This document shows, one piece after another, positions 12,317 through 21,826 of a stretch of 64,000 bases of DNA. The notes under the pieces were generated by a model. That model did not search any database. It was not told the DNA's origin and saw only the letters and a program-made list of their open reading frames with translations. Made by a program: the position numbers and the translations under genes. This stretch comes from Ponticoccus litoralis (GTDB lineage Bacteria; Pseudomonadota; Alphaproteobacteria; Rhodobacterales; Rhodobacteraceae): assembly GCF_039769985.1 (NCBI RefSeq), contig NZ_JBDNCH010000002.1, positions 1,488,001 through 1,552,000 of the forward strand. The letters run 5' to 3'. The stretch's first letter is position 1. Each line of letters begins with the position of its first letter.

Positions 12317-12339
12317 GGGGACGTTCGGATATCGTCCCC
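12317..12339 (+). terminator. Possible terminator hairpin between the ROK gene and oiaX
   Basis: GGGGACG and CGTCCCC form a perfect 7-bp stem with a 9-base loop eight bases after the ROK stop. The convergent genes leave about 200 bases here with no other structure noticed. There is no clear T tract, so termination is only suggested. Confidence 0.4.
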
Positions 12340-12511
12340 GTCTGCTGCCCGGGCGCGGCAAGATACCAACCCGCACCGCCGGACGCAGAGGCCGCAACCC
12401 TGCCCCTGCGCCCCTGAACCTCCCGGACAACCCGCACCGCCCGAAGCATCCCCCGAACCTTTCGGGCACCCCATTCCGCAGCGTGTCGCCGCCAAGGCCC
12501 GGCGTCCCGCC

Positions 12512-13755
12512 TCAGCCCCAGGTCGCAAGGGCTGCCGCAAGCTCTGGATGGTCCTGCGCCTGCGCCGCCAAAGAGCGCCCCGCCGCCGCCGCATCCCAGG
12601 CCTGCCGGATCGCGCGCACGCCGCCCGCCGCGCCGCCGGGGTGCCCGTGGATGCCGCCGCCGCCAAGGTACATCAGGTCAAGCGTGCCGCCGGTGCGGTT
12701 GTAGGTATCCACCGCCTGCCCGCCCCACTGGCCGGAACAGACCACCGGCAGCGCGCAATCCTCGGGCGCGAAGATCGGCGTCGTCACCGCCTCGAAGCTG
12801 CGCAGAAAGCTCTCGTCCGGCTCCCAGTACTTGGCCCGGATGCCGTTGATCTGGAACTGGTCGACCCCCAGCAGGCGCCAGATCTTCTGGTAGGCGCGGA
12901 ACTCCATCCCCATGGCGGGATGCCGCGTCAGCACGTCCCAGCCGTTGCGATGCGCGTGCAGGCACAGCCGCGAGCGCCTGCGCAGGTAGGTCATGCCGCC
13001 GAAGCCAATGGCGTTGATGTTCACCACCGCCGCGTTGCCGCCGTGCTCCAGCACCAGGTCGTGGTTCGCCATCATCTCTTCGGGATCGGCGGAAGAGATG
13101 CCCCAGGCGTACATCACCCGCTTGCCGGTCTTCTGCTCGTGGTCGCGGATCACCGGCATGATCGCCTTCAGCCGGTCCTCCAGCAGCGAGTAGCCGGGGC
13201 TCATCAGCTTTTCGTCGTCCTTGATGAAATCGACACCGGCCTCGCAGAGCTCTTTACCACCGCCGCCGTTTCCCCGGGCAGCAGCCCCAGCGACGGCTTG
13301 ATGATAGAGGCGATCATGACGCCTTCGTCCACGCCCATCAGGCGGCGCGAGCCCGCGACGCCGAACTGCGGACCGGGGTGGCAGGACCATTCGTCCGGCA
13401 GGTCGATGTCCATCACCCGGGCGCCGGTCAGCCCGCGCACCGACCAGGCGCCATGCACGCAGATCGTCATCAGCGCCGCCACATCGGTGCCCACGGCCTC
13501 CAGCGGGAAGGAAATCTTCACGTCGGCGCGGTGGAACGGGCCGGGCCGGTCGTCCGGCAGGCCCGACCGCTCTGCATCCGCCAGCATGGTCACCTGCTCG
13601 ACCCGGGCGGCGCAGCGCGCGCGCACCGCATCGGTCTCGCCGGGCAGCGCCGTGAAGGTGCCGGTCGACTGGTCCGAGGCGACCTTGACCGCCGTGGCCT
13701 CGATGTCGCCGGGCGTTTCCAGCCGGTAGGTGACGGTGATCCTGCTCTCGGTCAT
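12512..13755 (-). CDS. oiaX: RuBisCO-like protein, 3-oxo-isoapionate-4-phosphate transcarboxylase/hydrolase OiaX (frameshifted)
   Basis: Form IV RuBisCO-like protein. In characterised apionate pathways OiaX splits 3-oxo-isoapionate 4-phosphate to 3-phosphoglycerate and glycolate. The sequence shows SIIKPSLGLLPGE (the RuBisCO KPxLGL region) and AGVDFIKDDEKL, which retains the carbamylated-Lys/Asp/Glu metal site. The frame breaks at 13253-13255: one more A in the short A run gives AAVVKELCEAGVDF. The corrected length is about 414 residues. The start at 13755 follows GGAGGGG. The call as OiaX, rather than another RuBisCO-like enzyme, rests on the neighbouring OiaK- and ApnO-type genes. Confidence 0.82.
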
Positions 13756-13797
13756 GGCAACCCCTCCGAACGCCGCGTTCACGGATCAGTAATACTC

Positions 13798-13809
13798 ATC
13801 ATACCTGTT
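13798..13809. promoter_or_regulatory. Putative GntR operator copy 1 (oiaX/apsD control region)
   Basis: ATCATACCTGTT here and ATCATACCAGTT at 17225-17236 differ at one base. On the other strand they read AAC(A/T)GGTATGAT, like the GGTATA-type half-sites of NanR-group GntR regulators. This copy lies in the 108-base divergent region between oiaX and apsD. Confidence 0.5.
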
Positions 13810-13863
13810 GGCAACCACCGCCGCATGAGGCATGGTCGCGCTGCCATTCAAGGGAGGGTCACC

Positions 13864-14885
13864 ATGAAAGTCGCGCTGATCGGATGCGGGTTCTTTGCCA
13901 TCAACCAGCTGCATGGCTGGCAGGATGCCACGGGGGCCGAGGTGGTGGCGGTCTGCGATCGCGACCCCGAGCGGCTGCGCTTGGTGCAGGAGCAGTTCGG
14001 CGTGACCCGCACCTATACCGACGCGCGCGCGATGTTCGCCGAGGGCGGCTTTGACACCGTCGACATCGCCACCACGGTCCAGTCGCACCGCCCGCTGGTC
14101 GAGCTGGCCGCCCGCCACGGCGTGCACGTGATCTGCCAGAAGCCCTTCGCCCAGACCATGCAGGACGCCCGCGCCATGGTCAGCGCCGTCGAGGCCAGCG
14201 GCAAGGTGCTGATGGTGCACGAAAACTTCCGCTGGCAAAGCGCCCTGCGCGCGGCCATCGACGCCCTGCGCGGCGGCGCCATCGGCACCCCCTTCTTTGG
14301 CCGCGTGTCCTTCCGGTCGGGCTATGACGTGTTCAGCGGCCAGCCTTACCTGGCAGAGGGCGAACGCTTCATCATCGAGGATCTGGGCATCCATATCCTC
14401 GACGTTGCCCGCGCGCTGTTCGGCGACGTGCGCCGCCTGACCGCGACCACAAGGCGCATCAATCCCGGCATCGAAGGCGAGGATGTCGCCACCATGCTGC
14501 TGGAACACAAGGACGGCGTGACCTGCGTCGTCGACTGCTCTTATGCCACGAAGCGCGCGCCCGAGACCTTTCCCGAAAGCCTGCTGGAAATCGACGGCAC
14601 CGGCGGCACCCTGCGGCTCGACGCGGGGTACAGGCTGACGATCCAGACGCCCGGGGGGCCGAGACGCGCGATGTCAGCCCGCCGGTTCTGCCCTCGGGCC
14701 GCGCGGCCCTGGCACAACATCCAGGAAAGCGTGGCGCTGATCCAGCAGCACTTCGTCGACAGCCTCGCGGCAGGCAGGCAGCCCGAAACCTCGGGCGCCG
14801 ACAACGTCCTGACGCTGGCGCTGGTCGAGGCGGCCTATCTGTCCGCGGTACCGAACACCGCACCGTCGAACTGTCGGAAATCTGA
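13864..14885 (+). CDS. apsD: Gfo/Idh/MocA oxidoreductase, probable D-apiose dehydrogenase ApsD (frameshifted)
   Basis: NAD(P)-dependent dehydrogenase that would oxidise D-apiose to apionolactone. The N-terminal Rossmann fold has ALIGCGFFAINQLHGW, followed by HVICQKPFAQTM with the family EKP-type lysine, and the C-terminal fold has GIHILDVARALFGDV. Three indels are inferred: a G missing from 14653-14658, a base extra near 14695 (CCTCGG from CCTGG), and a base missing near 14846. Correcting them gives RPWHNIQESV in frame and an end at 14885 (EHRTVELSEI), about 340 residues. The ATG follows GGGAGG. Substrate is inferred from the cluster; other sugar dehydrogenases of this family are possible. 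Confidence 0.72.
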
Positions 14886-14939
14886 CGGCTTTCCCGCCCC
14901 GAAGCCTTGCGCCATCATGCGCGAAACGAAGGAGAGGCC

Positions 14940-15674
14940 ATGACAAGCGAACCCGAGAAGATTACCCGGCGCAAGCTGTCGGACGAGGTGCTCGACCGCC
15001 TGCGCAAGATGATCATCGCGGGAGAGTTGCGGCCCGGCGACACCATGCCGTCGGAACGGGCGCTGATGGCGCGCTTCGGTGTCGGGCGTCCCGCCGTGCG
15101 CGAGGCCCTGCAGACGCTGCACAACAGCGGGCTGATCACCATCAGCCATGGTGAACGGTCGCGGGTGAACGAGATCGACGCCGAAACGGTCTTCACCCAG
15201 TCCGACGACATCATCCGGCTGGTGCTGGCCATGGAACCCGCCAACGTCGACCACCTGCGCGAGGCGCGGCGGATGTTCGAGCTGGGCATGGTCCGGCTGG
15301 CCGCCGAGCGGCGCACCGAGGACGACCTCTTCGACCTCGAGGACACCATCGTCCGGCAGCGCGCCTACCTGTCGCAGGACATGCAGCACTTCATCGCCGC
15401 CGACATGGCCTTCCATTCCAAGATTGCGCAGATCGCGGGCAATCCGATCATCCACGCGGTGTCTCGCGCCATGGTCGGCTGGCTTTTCGCCTTCCATCAG
15501 GGGATGCTGCACTGGTCCGGCAACGAAGAGGTCACGCTGGCCGAACACCAGCGTATCCTGGACCGCCTGCGCGCGCGGGATGCCGAGGGCGCCGTGGCCG
15601 AGATGGCCACGCATCTCGACCGCTCCAGCGAGGCCTTTTCCCTGCACCGTGAGGGCGAGGGCGGAAAGGCCTGA
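14940..15674 (+). CDS. GntR-family (FadR subfamily) regulator of the apionate cluster
   Basis: Winged-helix repressor, 244 residues. The GntR domain occupies about residues 8-75 (DTMPSERALMARFGVGRPAVREAL) and an all-helical FCD effector domain about 95-230, with metal-site-type residues in AFHSKIAQIAGN. It starts 54 bases after apsD with AAGGAGAGG before the ATG. Its location between the divergent catabolic genes, and the repeated GGTATGAT motif in both control regions, mark it as the likely local regulator. Confidence 0.88.
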   Translation: MTSEPEKITRRKLSDEVLDRLRKMIIAGELRPGDTMPSERALMARFGVGRPAVREALQTLHNSGLITISHGERSRVNEIDAETVFTQSDDIIRLVLAMEPANVDHLREARRMFELGMVRLAAERRTEDDLFDLEDTIVRQRAYLSQDMQHFIAADMAFHSKIAQIAGNPIIHAVSRAMVGWLFAFHQGMLHWSGNEEVTLAEHQRILDRLRARDAEGAVAEMATHLDRSSEAFSLHREGEGGKA

Positions 15675-15830
15675 AGCCGCGCCCCCGTTCCCTTCGGCCA
15701 TGCCGGGACGGCGGCCGCGATCCAGACGCCACCGGCCCGGTGCGCCGGAACCGCCCCCGCACCACCTGCGCCGTCACCCGGTCCGGCGACAGCCCCCCGC
15801 AGCGGGCCGCAATCGCCGGGACGGGCGGGA

Positions 15831-17180
15831 TCAGCCGCGCGGGCCGCCGCCGTCTCGGATCCAGCCAAAGAAGTCCTCGCTGCCCATCTGCCCGCCCTTC
15901 AGCGCGATCTGCAACCCGTCGTGGATGCCGCCGCCATGACCGACACAGAGCGGCGCGGCGGGGATCGTCGGGGCCAGCGCCTGAAGCGCCTCGATACCCA
16001 GCGCGCGCATCCCGTGCCCCGAGGTATCGCCGCCCGAGATCACCGCGCGGCGCAGCCCGGTTTCCCGCAGGATGCCGTCCAGGATGCGCCCCAGCGCCTT
16101 GCCGATCATCTCGTTGGCCTCGGGGCCGCTCATGGTTCCGCTTGTCAGCGCCGCGCGCACGGCGGCAACCGCCGGGTCGTCCGGGCCGGTGGCGGAACAG
16201 ACCAGCGGGCTGGCCCGCGACGCGGCGCCCGCCTCGATGGCCCTGGCGATCTCGCTGTCCAGTTGCGCCGGGTCGCGGATGACGCTGGCCGCGTCGAAGC
16301 GGATCACCTCGAACCCGTTCGCCGCCGCCCAGCCGATCTGCCGCGCGGTCGAGGGCGAGACAGAGCCGGACACGACGGCGATGCGCTCGACTCGCCCCGC
16401 GCCGGTCAGGGGCTGTGGCGGCGGGATCAGCCCGGCCTTCTGCCAATGCCGGACCAGCGCGTATTCCACGCCCTGCGATCCCGCGACAAAGCCCATCTCT
16501 GCGCGGTTCTCCCACAGCAGGCGCCCGGCGGCCTGCTCTGTCACCGGGTCCATCGAGTCGATGGACACCATGCGCGCCCCCGCCCGCAACGCATGATCCA
16601 GCGCCGCCTGCGGATCGGACCAGAGCGCCTCCAGATCCACCAGCGCCGAGGGCAGGTCGGTCTGCGCGGCGAGATGCTTCAACAGGTCCGATTCATGCAT
16701 CGGGGTGACCGGGTGGCGCGCCATGACCGGGTGACGGTCCAGCCGGAAGACGCCGTCGAAGGTGCCCGCGAAGAGATGCCCGAAGGCCTGATAGCGCCGG
16801 TTCTGCGGCGCGCCGGTCAGCACCGGGGCGGCGCGGCTGCCGGTCACCTCCAGCCCGATCTCGATGGCCTTGCCGATATTCCCCGATGTCGGCGCGGAAT
16901 CGAAGGTCGAACAGACCTTGTAGTGCAAGAGCGGCGCGCCCAGCCCCTTCAGAAAGGTGAAGGGCCCCGGCAGGTTGGCCGCCATCCACTCTGGCCCCTC
17001 GGTCCGCGCGGTCGAGGCGATGCCCACCGCCTGCGCGCCTGCGAAGCGCGCCATCAGGGCGGGCGACGGGATGTCGGAAAACAGCACCGTGTCGATCCCG
17101 GCAAAGGCCAGCACCTCCATCACCGAGGTCGACCCGGTAAAGTCGTCCCCGAACCAGCTCAGCAGTCGCGCCACAGTCAC
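15831..17180 (-). CDS. oiaK: DUF1537-family kinase, 3-oxo-isoapionate kinase OiaK
   Basis: Four-carbon acid sugar kinase family, which phosphorylates acid sugars with ATP; OiaK makes 3-oxo-isoapionate 4-phosphate. The N-terminal domain has SWFGDDFTGSTSVMEVLAFA, and the C-terminal nucleotide-binding domain has AVVSGSVSPSTARQI and VISGGDTSGHGMRALGIEAL. From the GTG at 17180 it is 449 residues; this start has AAGGA upstream, and a GTG at 17216 is an alternative. It faces apnO across a 115-base control region. The OiaK assignment over OtnK/DtnK relatives rests on co-location with oiaX and apnO. Confidence 0.82.
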   Translation of the reverse strand: MTVARLLSWFGDDFTGSTSVMEVLAFAGIDTVLFSDIPSPALMARFAGAQAVGIASTARTEGPEWMAANLPGPFTFLKGLGAPLLHYKVCSTFDSAPTSGNIGKAIEIGLEVTGSRAAPVLTGAPQNRRYQAFGHLFAGTFDGVFRLDRHPVMARHPVTPMHESDLLKHLAAQTDLPSALVDLEALWSDPQAALDHALRAGARMVSIDSMDPVTEQAAGRLLWENRAEMGFVAGSQGVEYALVRHWQKAGLIPPPQPLTGAGRVERIAVVSGSVSPSTARQIGWAAANGFEVIRFDAASVIRDPAQLDSEIARAIEAGAASRASPLVCSATGPDDPAVAAVRAALTSGTMSGPEANEMIGKALGRILDGILRETGLRRAVISGGDTSGHGMRALGIEALQALAPTIPAAPLCVGHGGGIHDGLQIALKGGQMGSEDFFGWIRDGGGPRG

Positions 17181-17194
17181 CCCCGAATTCCTTG

Positions 17195-17236
17195 TTGACA
17201 GGTTAATCGCCCGCACATTATCTGATCATACCAGTT
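17195..17236 (+). promoter_or_regulatory. Promoter of apnO with GntR operator copy 2
   Basis: TTGACA (17195-17200), a 17-base spacer and TTATCT form a sigma70-like promoter 73 bases upstream of the apnO start. It runs directly into ATCATACCAGTT (17225-17236), the second copy of the motif found before oiaX/apsD. A repressor bound here would cover the -10 region and start site. Confidence 0.55.
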
Positions 17237-17295
17237 ATTCAAGCCCGGTTAACGAGCCGTTGACCCGTGGGCTGTCCCGGGATGGAGGAAACATC

Positions 17296-18124
17296 ATGAC
17301 GAAACTTGCCCTGCTCGGCGCCGGCGGCAAGATGGGCGTGCGCCTGTCTCTGAACCTTGCCAAGACGGATTTCGAGGTTTCCCATGTCGAGGTCTCCGAG
17401 GCCGGTCGCGCGCGGCTGAAGGATGCGGTGGGCGTGGACTGCGTCGACCAGCAAGAGGCGCTCGACGGTGCCGAGGTGGTGGTGCTGGCGGTGCCGGATA
17501 CGCTGATCGGCAAGGTCGCCTCGGGCATCGTGCCGGTGCTGAAGCCGGGCACCATGGTCGTGATCCTCGACGCCGCCGCGCCCTATGCGGGCCATCTGCC
17601 CGAGCGCGCGGACATCACCTATTTCGTCACCCACCCCTGCCACCCGGCGATCTACCACAACGAGCCGACCGAGGCCGCGCGCCTCGACCGCTTCGGCGGC
17701 GTGGCCCATCCGCAGGGCGTCGTGAACGCGCTGATGCAGGGCCCCGAGGAGCACTACGCCACTGGGCGACCGGGTGGCCAAGGCGATCTACGCACCCGTC
17801 CGCCAGACCTACCGCGTCACGGTCGAGCAACTGGCCTATCTTGAACCCGGCCTGTCGGAAACCGTCTGCGCCTCGCTTCTGGTGGTGATGAAACAGGCCA
17901 TGGACGAATGCGTGAAGCAGGGCATTTCCGAGGAATGCGCCAAGGACTTCCTGCTGGGCCACATGAACATCCTCGGCGCGGTGATCTTCGGCGTTCAGGA
18001 AGGCCAGTTCTCGGACGCCTGCAACAAGGCCATCGAATTCGGCATCCCCGCGCTGATGAAGGACGACTGGAAACGCGTCTTCGATCAGCAGGAGATCATG
18101 GATTCGATCAAGCGGATCACCTGA
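17296..18124 (+). CDS. apnO: D-apionate oxidoisomerase ApnO (frameshifted)
   Basis: Oxidises and isomerises D-apionate to 3-oxo-isoapionate. An N-terminal Rossmann fold (LALLGAGGKMGVRLSLNLAK) is followed by a 6-phosphogluconate-dehydrogenase-like all-helical C-terminal domain. The frame breaks at 17761: deleting the A turns GCCACTGG into GCCCTGG and gives EEHYALGDRVAKAIYAPV. The corrected protein is about 275 residues. The ATG at 17296 follows GGAGG. Within the cluster it supplies the substrate of OiaK. The annotation often seen for this family is a generic phosphogluconate dehydrogenase C-terminal protein. Confidence 0.82.
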
Positions 18125-18252
18125 CCGCGTCAGCCCCCTGACGGCAGACTTCCGCGTTCTCAGAGTCCCTCTGGACAGGGCATCGTAAAAGTCCCGAACG
18201 CCCTGAAGGCCTGGCGGGGTACTGGCGATGCGATGAGAAGCGGCATCCCTTC

Positions 18253-18284
18253 AGCCCGACGCATCCCTGCGTCGGGCTTTTTCC
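18253..18284 (+). terminator. Strong rho-independent terminator after apnO
   Basis: AGCCCGACGCA and TGCGTCGGGCT form a perfect 11-bp stem with a 4-base loop, followed by TTTTTCC. It lies about 130 bases after the apnO stop. Confidence 0.9.
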
Positions 18285-18502
18285 TGTGCGGGGGCCTTTC
18301 CAAAACACGCACCGAGGCCCGGACTACCCTCGACTTTTAGCGCCGCCCCGTGGGGGCGGACCGGCGTGGCCCGACGATGCCGTCGGGCGGGCGTCGCGCA
18401 ACAAAAGGGAAAGCTCGGGAGACTTCACCCGCGCCAGCGCGGTCGGCCTGCTCTTCCGAGGACAGCCACAGGGATCGCGCTCCCACGGGGCGCCGGGTCC
18501 GC
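18285..18502. other. Non-coding gap with two GC-rich hairpins
   Basis: No convincing gene is visible. Perfect stems CCGCCCC/GGGGCGG (18343-18359) and CCCGACG/CGTCGGG (18370-18387) could end minus-strand transcription of the dehydrogenase gene at 18503, but neither has a T tract on that strand. Confidence 0.5.
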
Positions 18503-20147
18503 TCAGGACGGCGGGGCGTTGTGGCGGCGTGTCAGGGTTTCCGTGCAGGCCGCGACCTCCTCGCCGCGCCGCGCCGCGTCCCAGCCCAGTGCCGCACCGG
18601 CGACCTCGGCGACCCGGGCGATCACGGCGCGCGAGGCCTGTCCGGTCACCCCCAGCGTGGTGCGGCGCAGGACGATGTCTTCCAGATGCACGACCTGCTC
18701 GACCCGGGCAATGTGGCGGATCTCGCCTTCCGAGGTATCCGTGCCCCCCAGCAGCACCGGGTCGGCGCCCTCTTCGGCGGCCACCGCGCGGGCCGTGGCC
18801 CCATAGCGGTCCAGCAGCAGGGCCACACGCCCGGGGTCCGCCCCGGTCGCCGCAGAGGCCTCGGCGATCCAGTCCCCGCGCGCTGCCGCGTCCGGCATGC
18901 CCTGCCCGCCGCCGATGCGCAGCGTATCCGTGCCCTGTCGGCGCGGATGGCCCAGCCGCTTCAGCACGCTGTCGGCCACCTCGGCAGAGAAGGCGCGGAA
19001 GGTCGTCCACTTGCCGCCGATCAGCGCGATCACCGGGAAGGGGCGGTCGCCCTCGGGCTCCGCCACCGGCGCCGAGTGGTCGCGGCTGATCAGCCCCGGC
19101 GCCACCCCTTCCGAGTTCGGCAGCGGCCGGATGCCCGCGTAGGCATAGACGATCTGACCCTCGTCGAAGCGCAGCCCCGGCAGCAGGTCGCGCAGGGCGC
19201 CGATGAAATAGGCCACCTCTTCGGGTGTGCAGACGGCCTGGTCGGGATCCTCGGCCGGGATGTCGGTGGACCCCACCAGCGCCCGCCCGTGATAGGGGAA
19301 GACCAGCAGGATGCGCCCGTCGTTGCCCTCGAAATAGATCATCCGGCCATCCAGCTGGCGCAGCAATTCGGGGTGATCCAGCAGGATATGCGACCCCTTT
19401 GTGCCGCCGATCTGCCGGGGCAGCGGCATGGCCAGCGCGCGGTTGACGCTGTCGATCCATGGCCCGGCGGCGTTGACCACCAGCCGCGCGGTCACCTCCC
19501 GCACCCCGTCGGGACCGTCCAGATGCAGCACCGCGCCGCTGCGCCCGGTCAGCGCCGTCCAGTTCAGCGCCTCGGAGCCCGGCGACAGCCGCGTCCCGTC
19601 CTGCACCAGTTCCAGCACCAGCCGCTCGGGCGCGGTCACGGTGGCATCGTGGTAGCGGCCCACGGCGGCAATGCGCGGCGTCAGGGCGGGCACTTCCTCC
19701 AGCGCGCGGGCGCGCGAGAACATCCGGTGGCGCGGCATGACCCGCGCCCGGCGCCCGTAGAAGTCGTACATCGCCAGCCCCATCTTCACCAGCAAAGCCC
19801 CCGGCTGCGCGGCGCGGTGGTCGACCCCAGCAGCGTGCGCAGCGCCGCCCCGATCCCCCGGTCCAAGAGAAGATCGGCAGCAGAGTCGGCAGCGGCTTCA
19901 CCAGATGCGGCGCATTGCGCAACAGCAGGTTGCGCTCGTAGGTGGACTCGGCCACCAGCCGAAGCTCGCCGGTTTCGAGGTACTTCAGCCCGCCATGGAT
20001 CAGCCGCGACGGCGCGGCGGAGGTGCCCGAGCCAAAGTCGCCCTTGTCCAGGATCAGGCAGCGCAGGCCCTGCGCGCAGAGGTCGCGGTACAGCCCCGCG
20101 CCGTTCACACCCGCGCCGATGATGACAACGTCGAAAGCCTCGCTCAT
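18503..20147 (-). CDS. GlpD/EryB-family FAD-dependent polyol-phosphate dehydrogenase (frameshifted twice)
   Basis: Membrane-associated flavoprotein of the glycerol-3-phosphate dehydrogenase family. It begins with the FAD-binding dinucleotide fold DVVIIGAGVNGAGLYRDL, then SAAPSRLIHGGLKYLE, and later VVNAAGPWIDSVNRAL, GGTKGSHILLDH and LIGGKWTTFRAFSAEV. Two G runs of five (19798-19802 and 19855-19859) each need one more base to give SWTGGIGAALRT...SRGALLVKMGLAMYDF. The corrected length is about 548 residues. Its ATG overlaps the stop of the FGGY kinase gene, so kinase and dehydrogenase act in sequence on one polyol. The substrate (glycerol, a threitol or erythritol) is not determined. Confidence 0.82.
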
Positions 20148-21661
20148 GCCCCGCGCTCCATGGTTTCCAGCGCATTGAGCCGGTCGTAGGTGTGCGACAG
20201 GTCCGCGGCCACGGCACGGAAGACCTCGTAGCGGGCTTGGTAATGGGCGGCGCGCCCGGGGTCGGGCCGGTGGGTCACCGCATCCGACAGGTCGCGCGGA
20301 TCGGCATCGAAGCGCGCGAAGGCGCCCACGGCGGCCCCGGCACAGAGCGCCGCGCCCCGGGCGGCGGCCTCGTCGGTATCCGTGACCGTCACCGGCATGT
20401 TCAGCACATCCGCAAACAGCCGCGCCACCAGCGGGTTGCGCGAGGCGCCGCCGGTCAGGCGGGCCACGTCCCCGCCGAAACCGTCGCGCAGCGCCTCGAC
20501 GTGCTGGCGGTGGTTGAAGGCGATGCCTTCCAGCAGCGCCGCCAGCATGTCGCCGCGCCCGTGCCAGCCGCGCAGGCCAAGGAACCCGGCGCTGGGGGCC
20601 GCGCCCATGGGCGAGCCGAAGAGATAGGGGTGGTAGAGGATCGGCGAGGGCCGCGCGAGGGCGGCCTCGATTTCCGGCGTCAGGTCGGCATGGATCGCGG
20701 CGCCCTTGGCGGCGCGCTCTGACGCGCAGAGCGTATCGAGGAACCAGTCGTAATTGGTGGTCGAGGCGGGCGAGATGGACATGGAATTCCACTGCCCGGG
20801 CTGAATTGCGTTGCGGCAGAACCAGCGCGCGTCTGTTTTGGGGGCGTCCGAGACGGCCTCGTTGATCGAATAGGTGCCCGCGACGACGCCGATCACGCCG
20901 GACCTATGGGCACCGATGCCCAGCGTCGAGGCGGTGACGTCATGCAGCCCCGCCGCGACCGGCGTGCCCTGTGCCAGCCCGGTCAGCGCGGCGGCCTCGG
21001 GCGTCACCTGGCCCACAACCTCCGCCGAATGCGCGGCCTCTGGCAGGGCATGGCGCAGCGCGCCCAGCCCGTAGAGATCCAGCGCCGCTGCGGACCACTC
21101 CTGCGTCCTGACGTCGGTGAAAGAGGTGCTGGCCTCTGTCCGGTCGGTGCCGATGACGCCGCAGAGGCAATAGCGCAGCCAGTCCTTGCAGGCGAGGATA
21201 TGGCTGATGCGGGCGAAACGCTCCGGCTCTTCCGCCATCATCCACGCCAGCAGCGCCGAGGGCGCCGAGACATGCGGCGCCTGCCCGGTCCGGGCCAGCG
21301 CGCGGTCGGGCAGGTCGGTGGCCGCCCAGCCCGCCACCACGGCCTCGGCCCGGCTGTCCAGAGAGAGGATGCCCTTGCCCAGCGGTGCCCCGGCCTTGTC
21401 CAGCAGGTAGATGCCGTCGCCATGGGCCGTGGCCGCGACGCAGAGGATGTCCCCGGGGGCGGTGCCGCTGACCTCAAGCGCCTCGCGCACCGCCTCTGCG
21501 GTCTGGCGCCAGAAGTCCTGCATGTCGCGTTCCACCCGGCGCGGCGCGGGCATGATCTGCGCAAGGTTCCGGCGCGCCACGCCGCGGGGGCGGCCCGCAA
21601 GGTCGAAGACCACCGCCTTGGTGACGGTCAGCCCGCTGTCGATGGCGAGAATGCGGCTCAT
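20144..21661 (-). CDS. FGGY-family carbohydrate kinase
   Basis: ATP-dependent sugar or polyol kinase, 505 residues and uninterrupted. The N-terminal actin-like domain starts RILAIDSGLTVTKAVVFDL, and the C-terminal one carries GVVAGTYSINEAV and LTGGASRNPLVARLFADVLN. The DSGLTVTK start resembles L-xylulose kinase-type members more than GlpK. The ATG at 21661 follows GGAGATC. It is coupled to the downstream GlpD-like gene and lies 165 bases after eryI. It is distinct from EryA at 29.8-31.4 kb, so this locus has two kinase/dehydrogenase pairs. A second tetritol or keto-tetrose is a reasonable but unproven substrate. Confidence 0.85.
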   Translation of the reverse strand: MSRILAIDSGLTVTKAVVFDLAGRPRGVARRNLAQIMPAPRRVERDMQDFWRQTAEAVREALEVSGTAPGDILCVAATAHGDGIYLLDKAGAPLGKGILSLDSRAEAVVAGWAATDLPDRALARTGQAPHVSAPSALLAWMMAEEPERFARISHILACKDWLRYCLCGVIGTDRTEASTSFTDVRTQEWSAAALDLYGLGALRHALPEAAHSAEVVGQVTPEAAALTGLAQGTPVAAGLHDVTASTLGIGAHRSGVIGVVAGTYSINEAVSDAPKTDARWFCRNAIQPGQWNSMSISPASTTNYDWFLDTLCASERAAKGAAIHADLTPEIEAALARPSPILYHPYLFGSPMGAAPSAGFLGLRGWHGRGDMLAALLEGIAFNHRQHVEALRDGFGGDVARLTGGASRNPLVARLFADVLNMPVTVTDTDEAAARGAALCAGAAVGAFARFDADPRDLSDAVTHRPDPGRAAHYQARYEVFRAVAADLSHTYDRLNALETMERGA

Positions 21662-21682
21662 GGGGATCTCCGGGAGAGGTTT

Positions 21683-21718
21683 GCCGGGACCCCGGGGAGG
21701 AGGGGTCAGGGTCCCGGC
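21683..21718 (-). promoter_or_regulatory. Hairpin between eryI and the FGGY kinase gene
   Basis: GCCGGGACCC and GGGTCCCGGC form a perfect 10-bp stem with a 16-base loop just upstream of the kinase start. Further up, GTGAA-N8-TTCAC (21748-21765) and TTGACATATGTTAAATTT (21771-21788) make an AT-rich block that could be a promoter or operator. Whether this is a partial terminator after eryI or a leader element of the kinase cannot be decided by eye. Confidence 0.4.
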
Positions 21719-21826
21719 GCTACCGGGGCGCGCGCACCCCGATCTGTGTGAATCCGGTCGTTCACGCGGATTGACATATGTTAAATTTCGCCCCGCAAAG
21801 GGGGTGCGGCACGCAGTGCCGTGACG

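Noticed and set aside
18324..20792. Minus-strand open frame of 822 codons
   Set aside because: It mixes the correct frame of the GlpD-like gene start with shadow sequence of the FGGY kinase; composition is Arg/Gly/Ala-rich and it arises from frameshifts and high GC.
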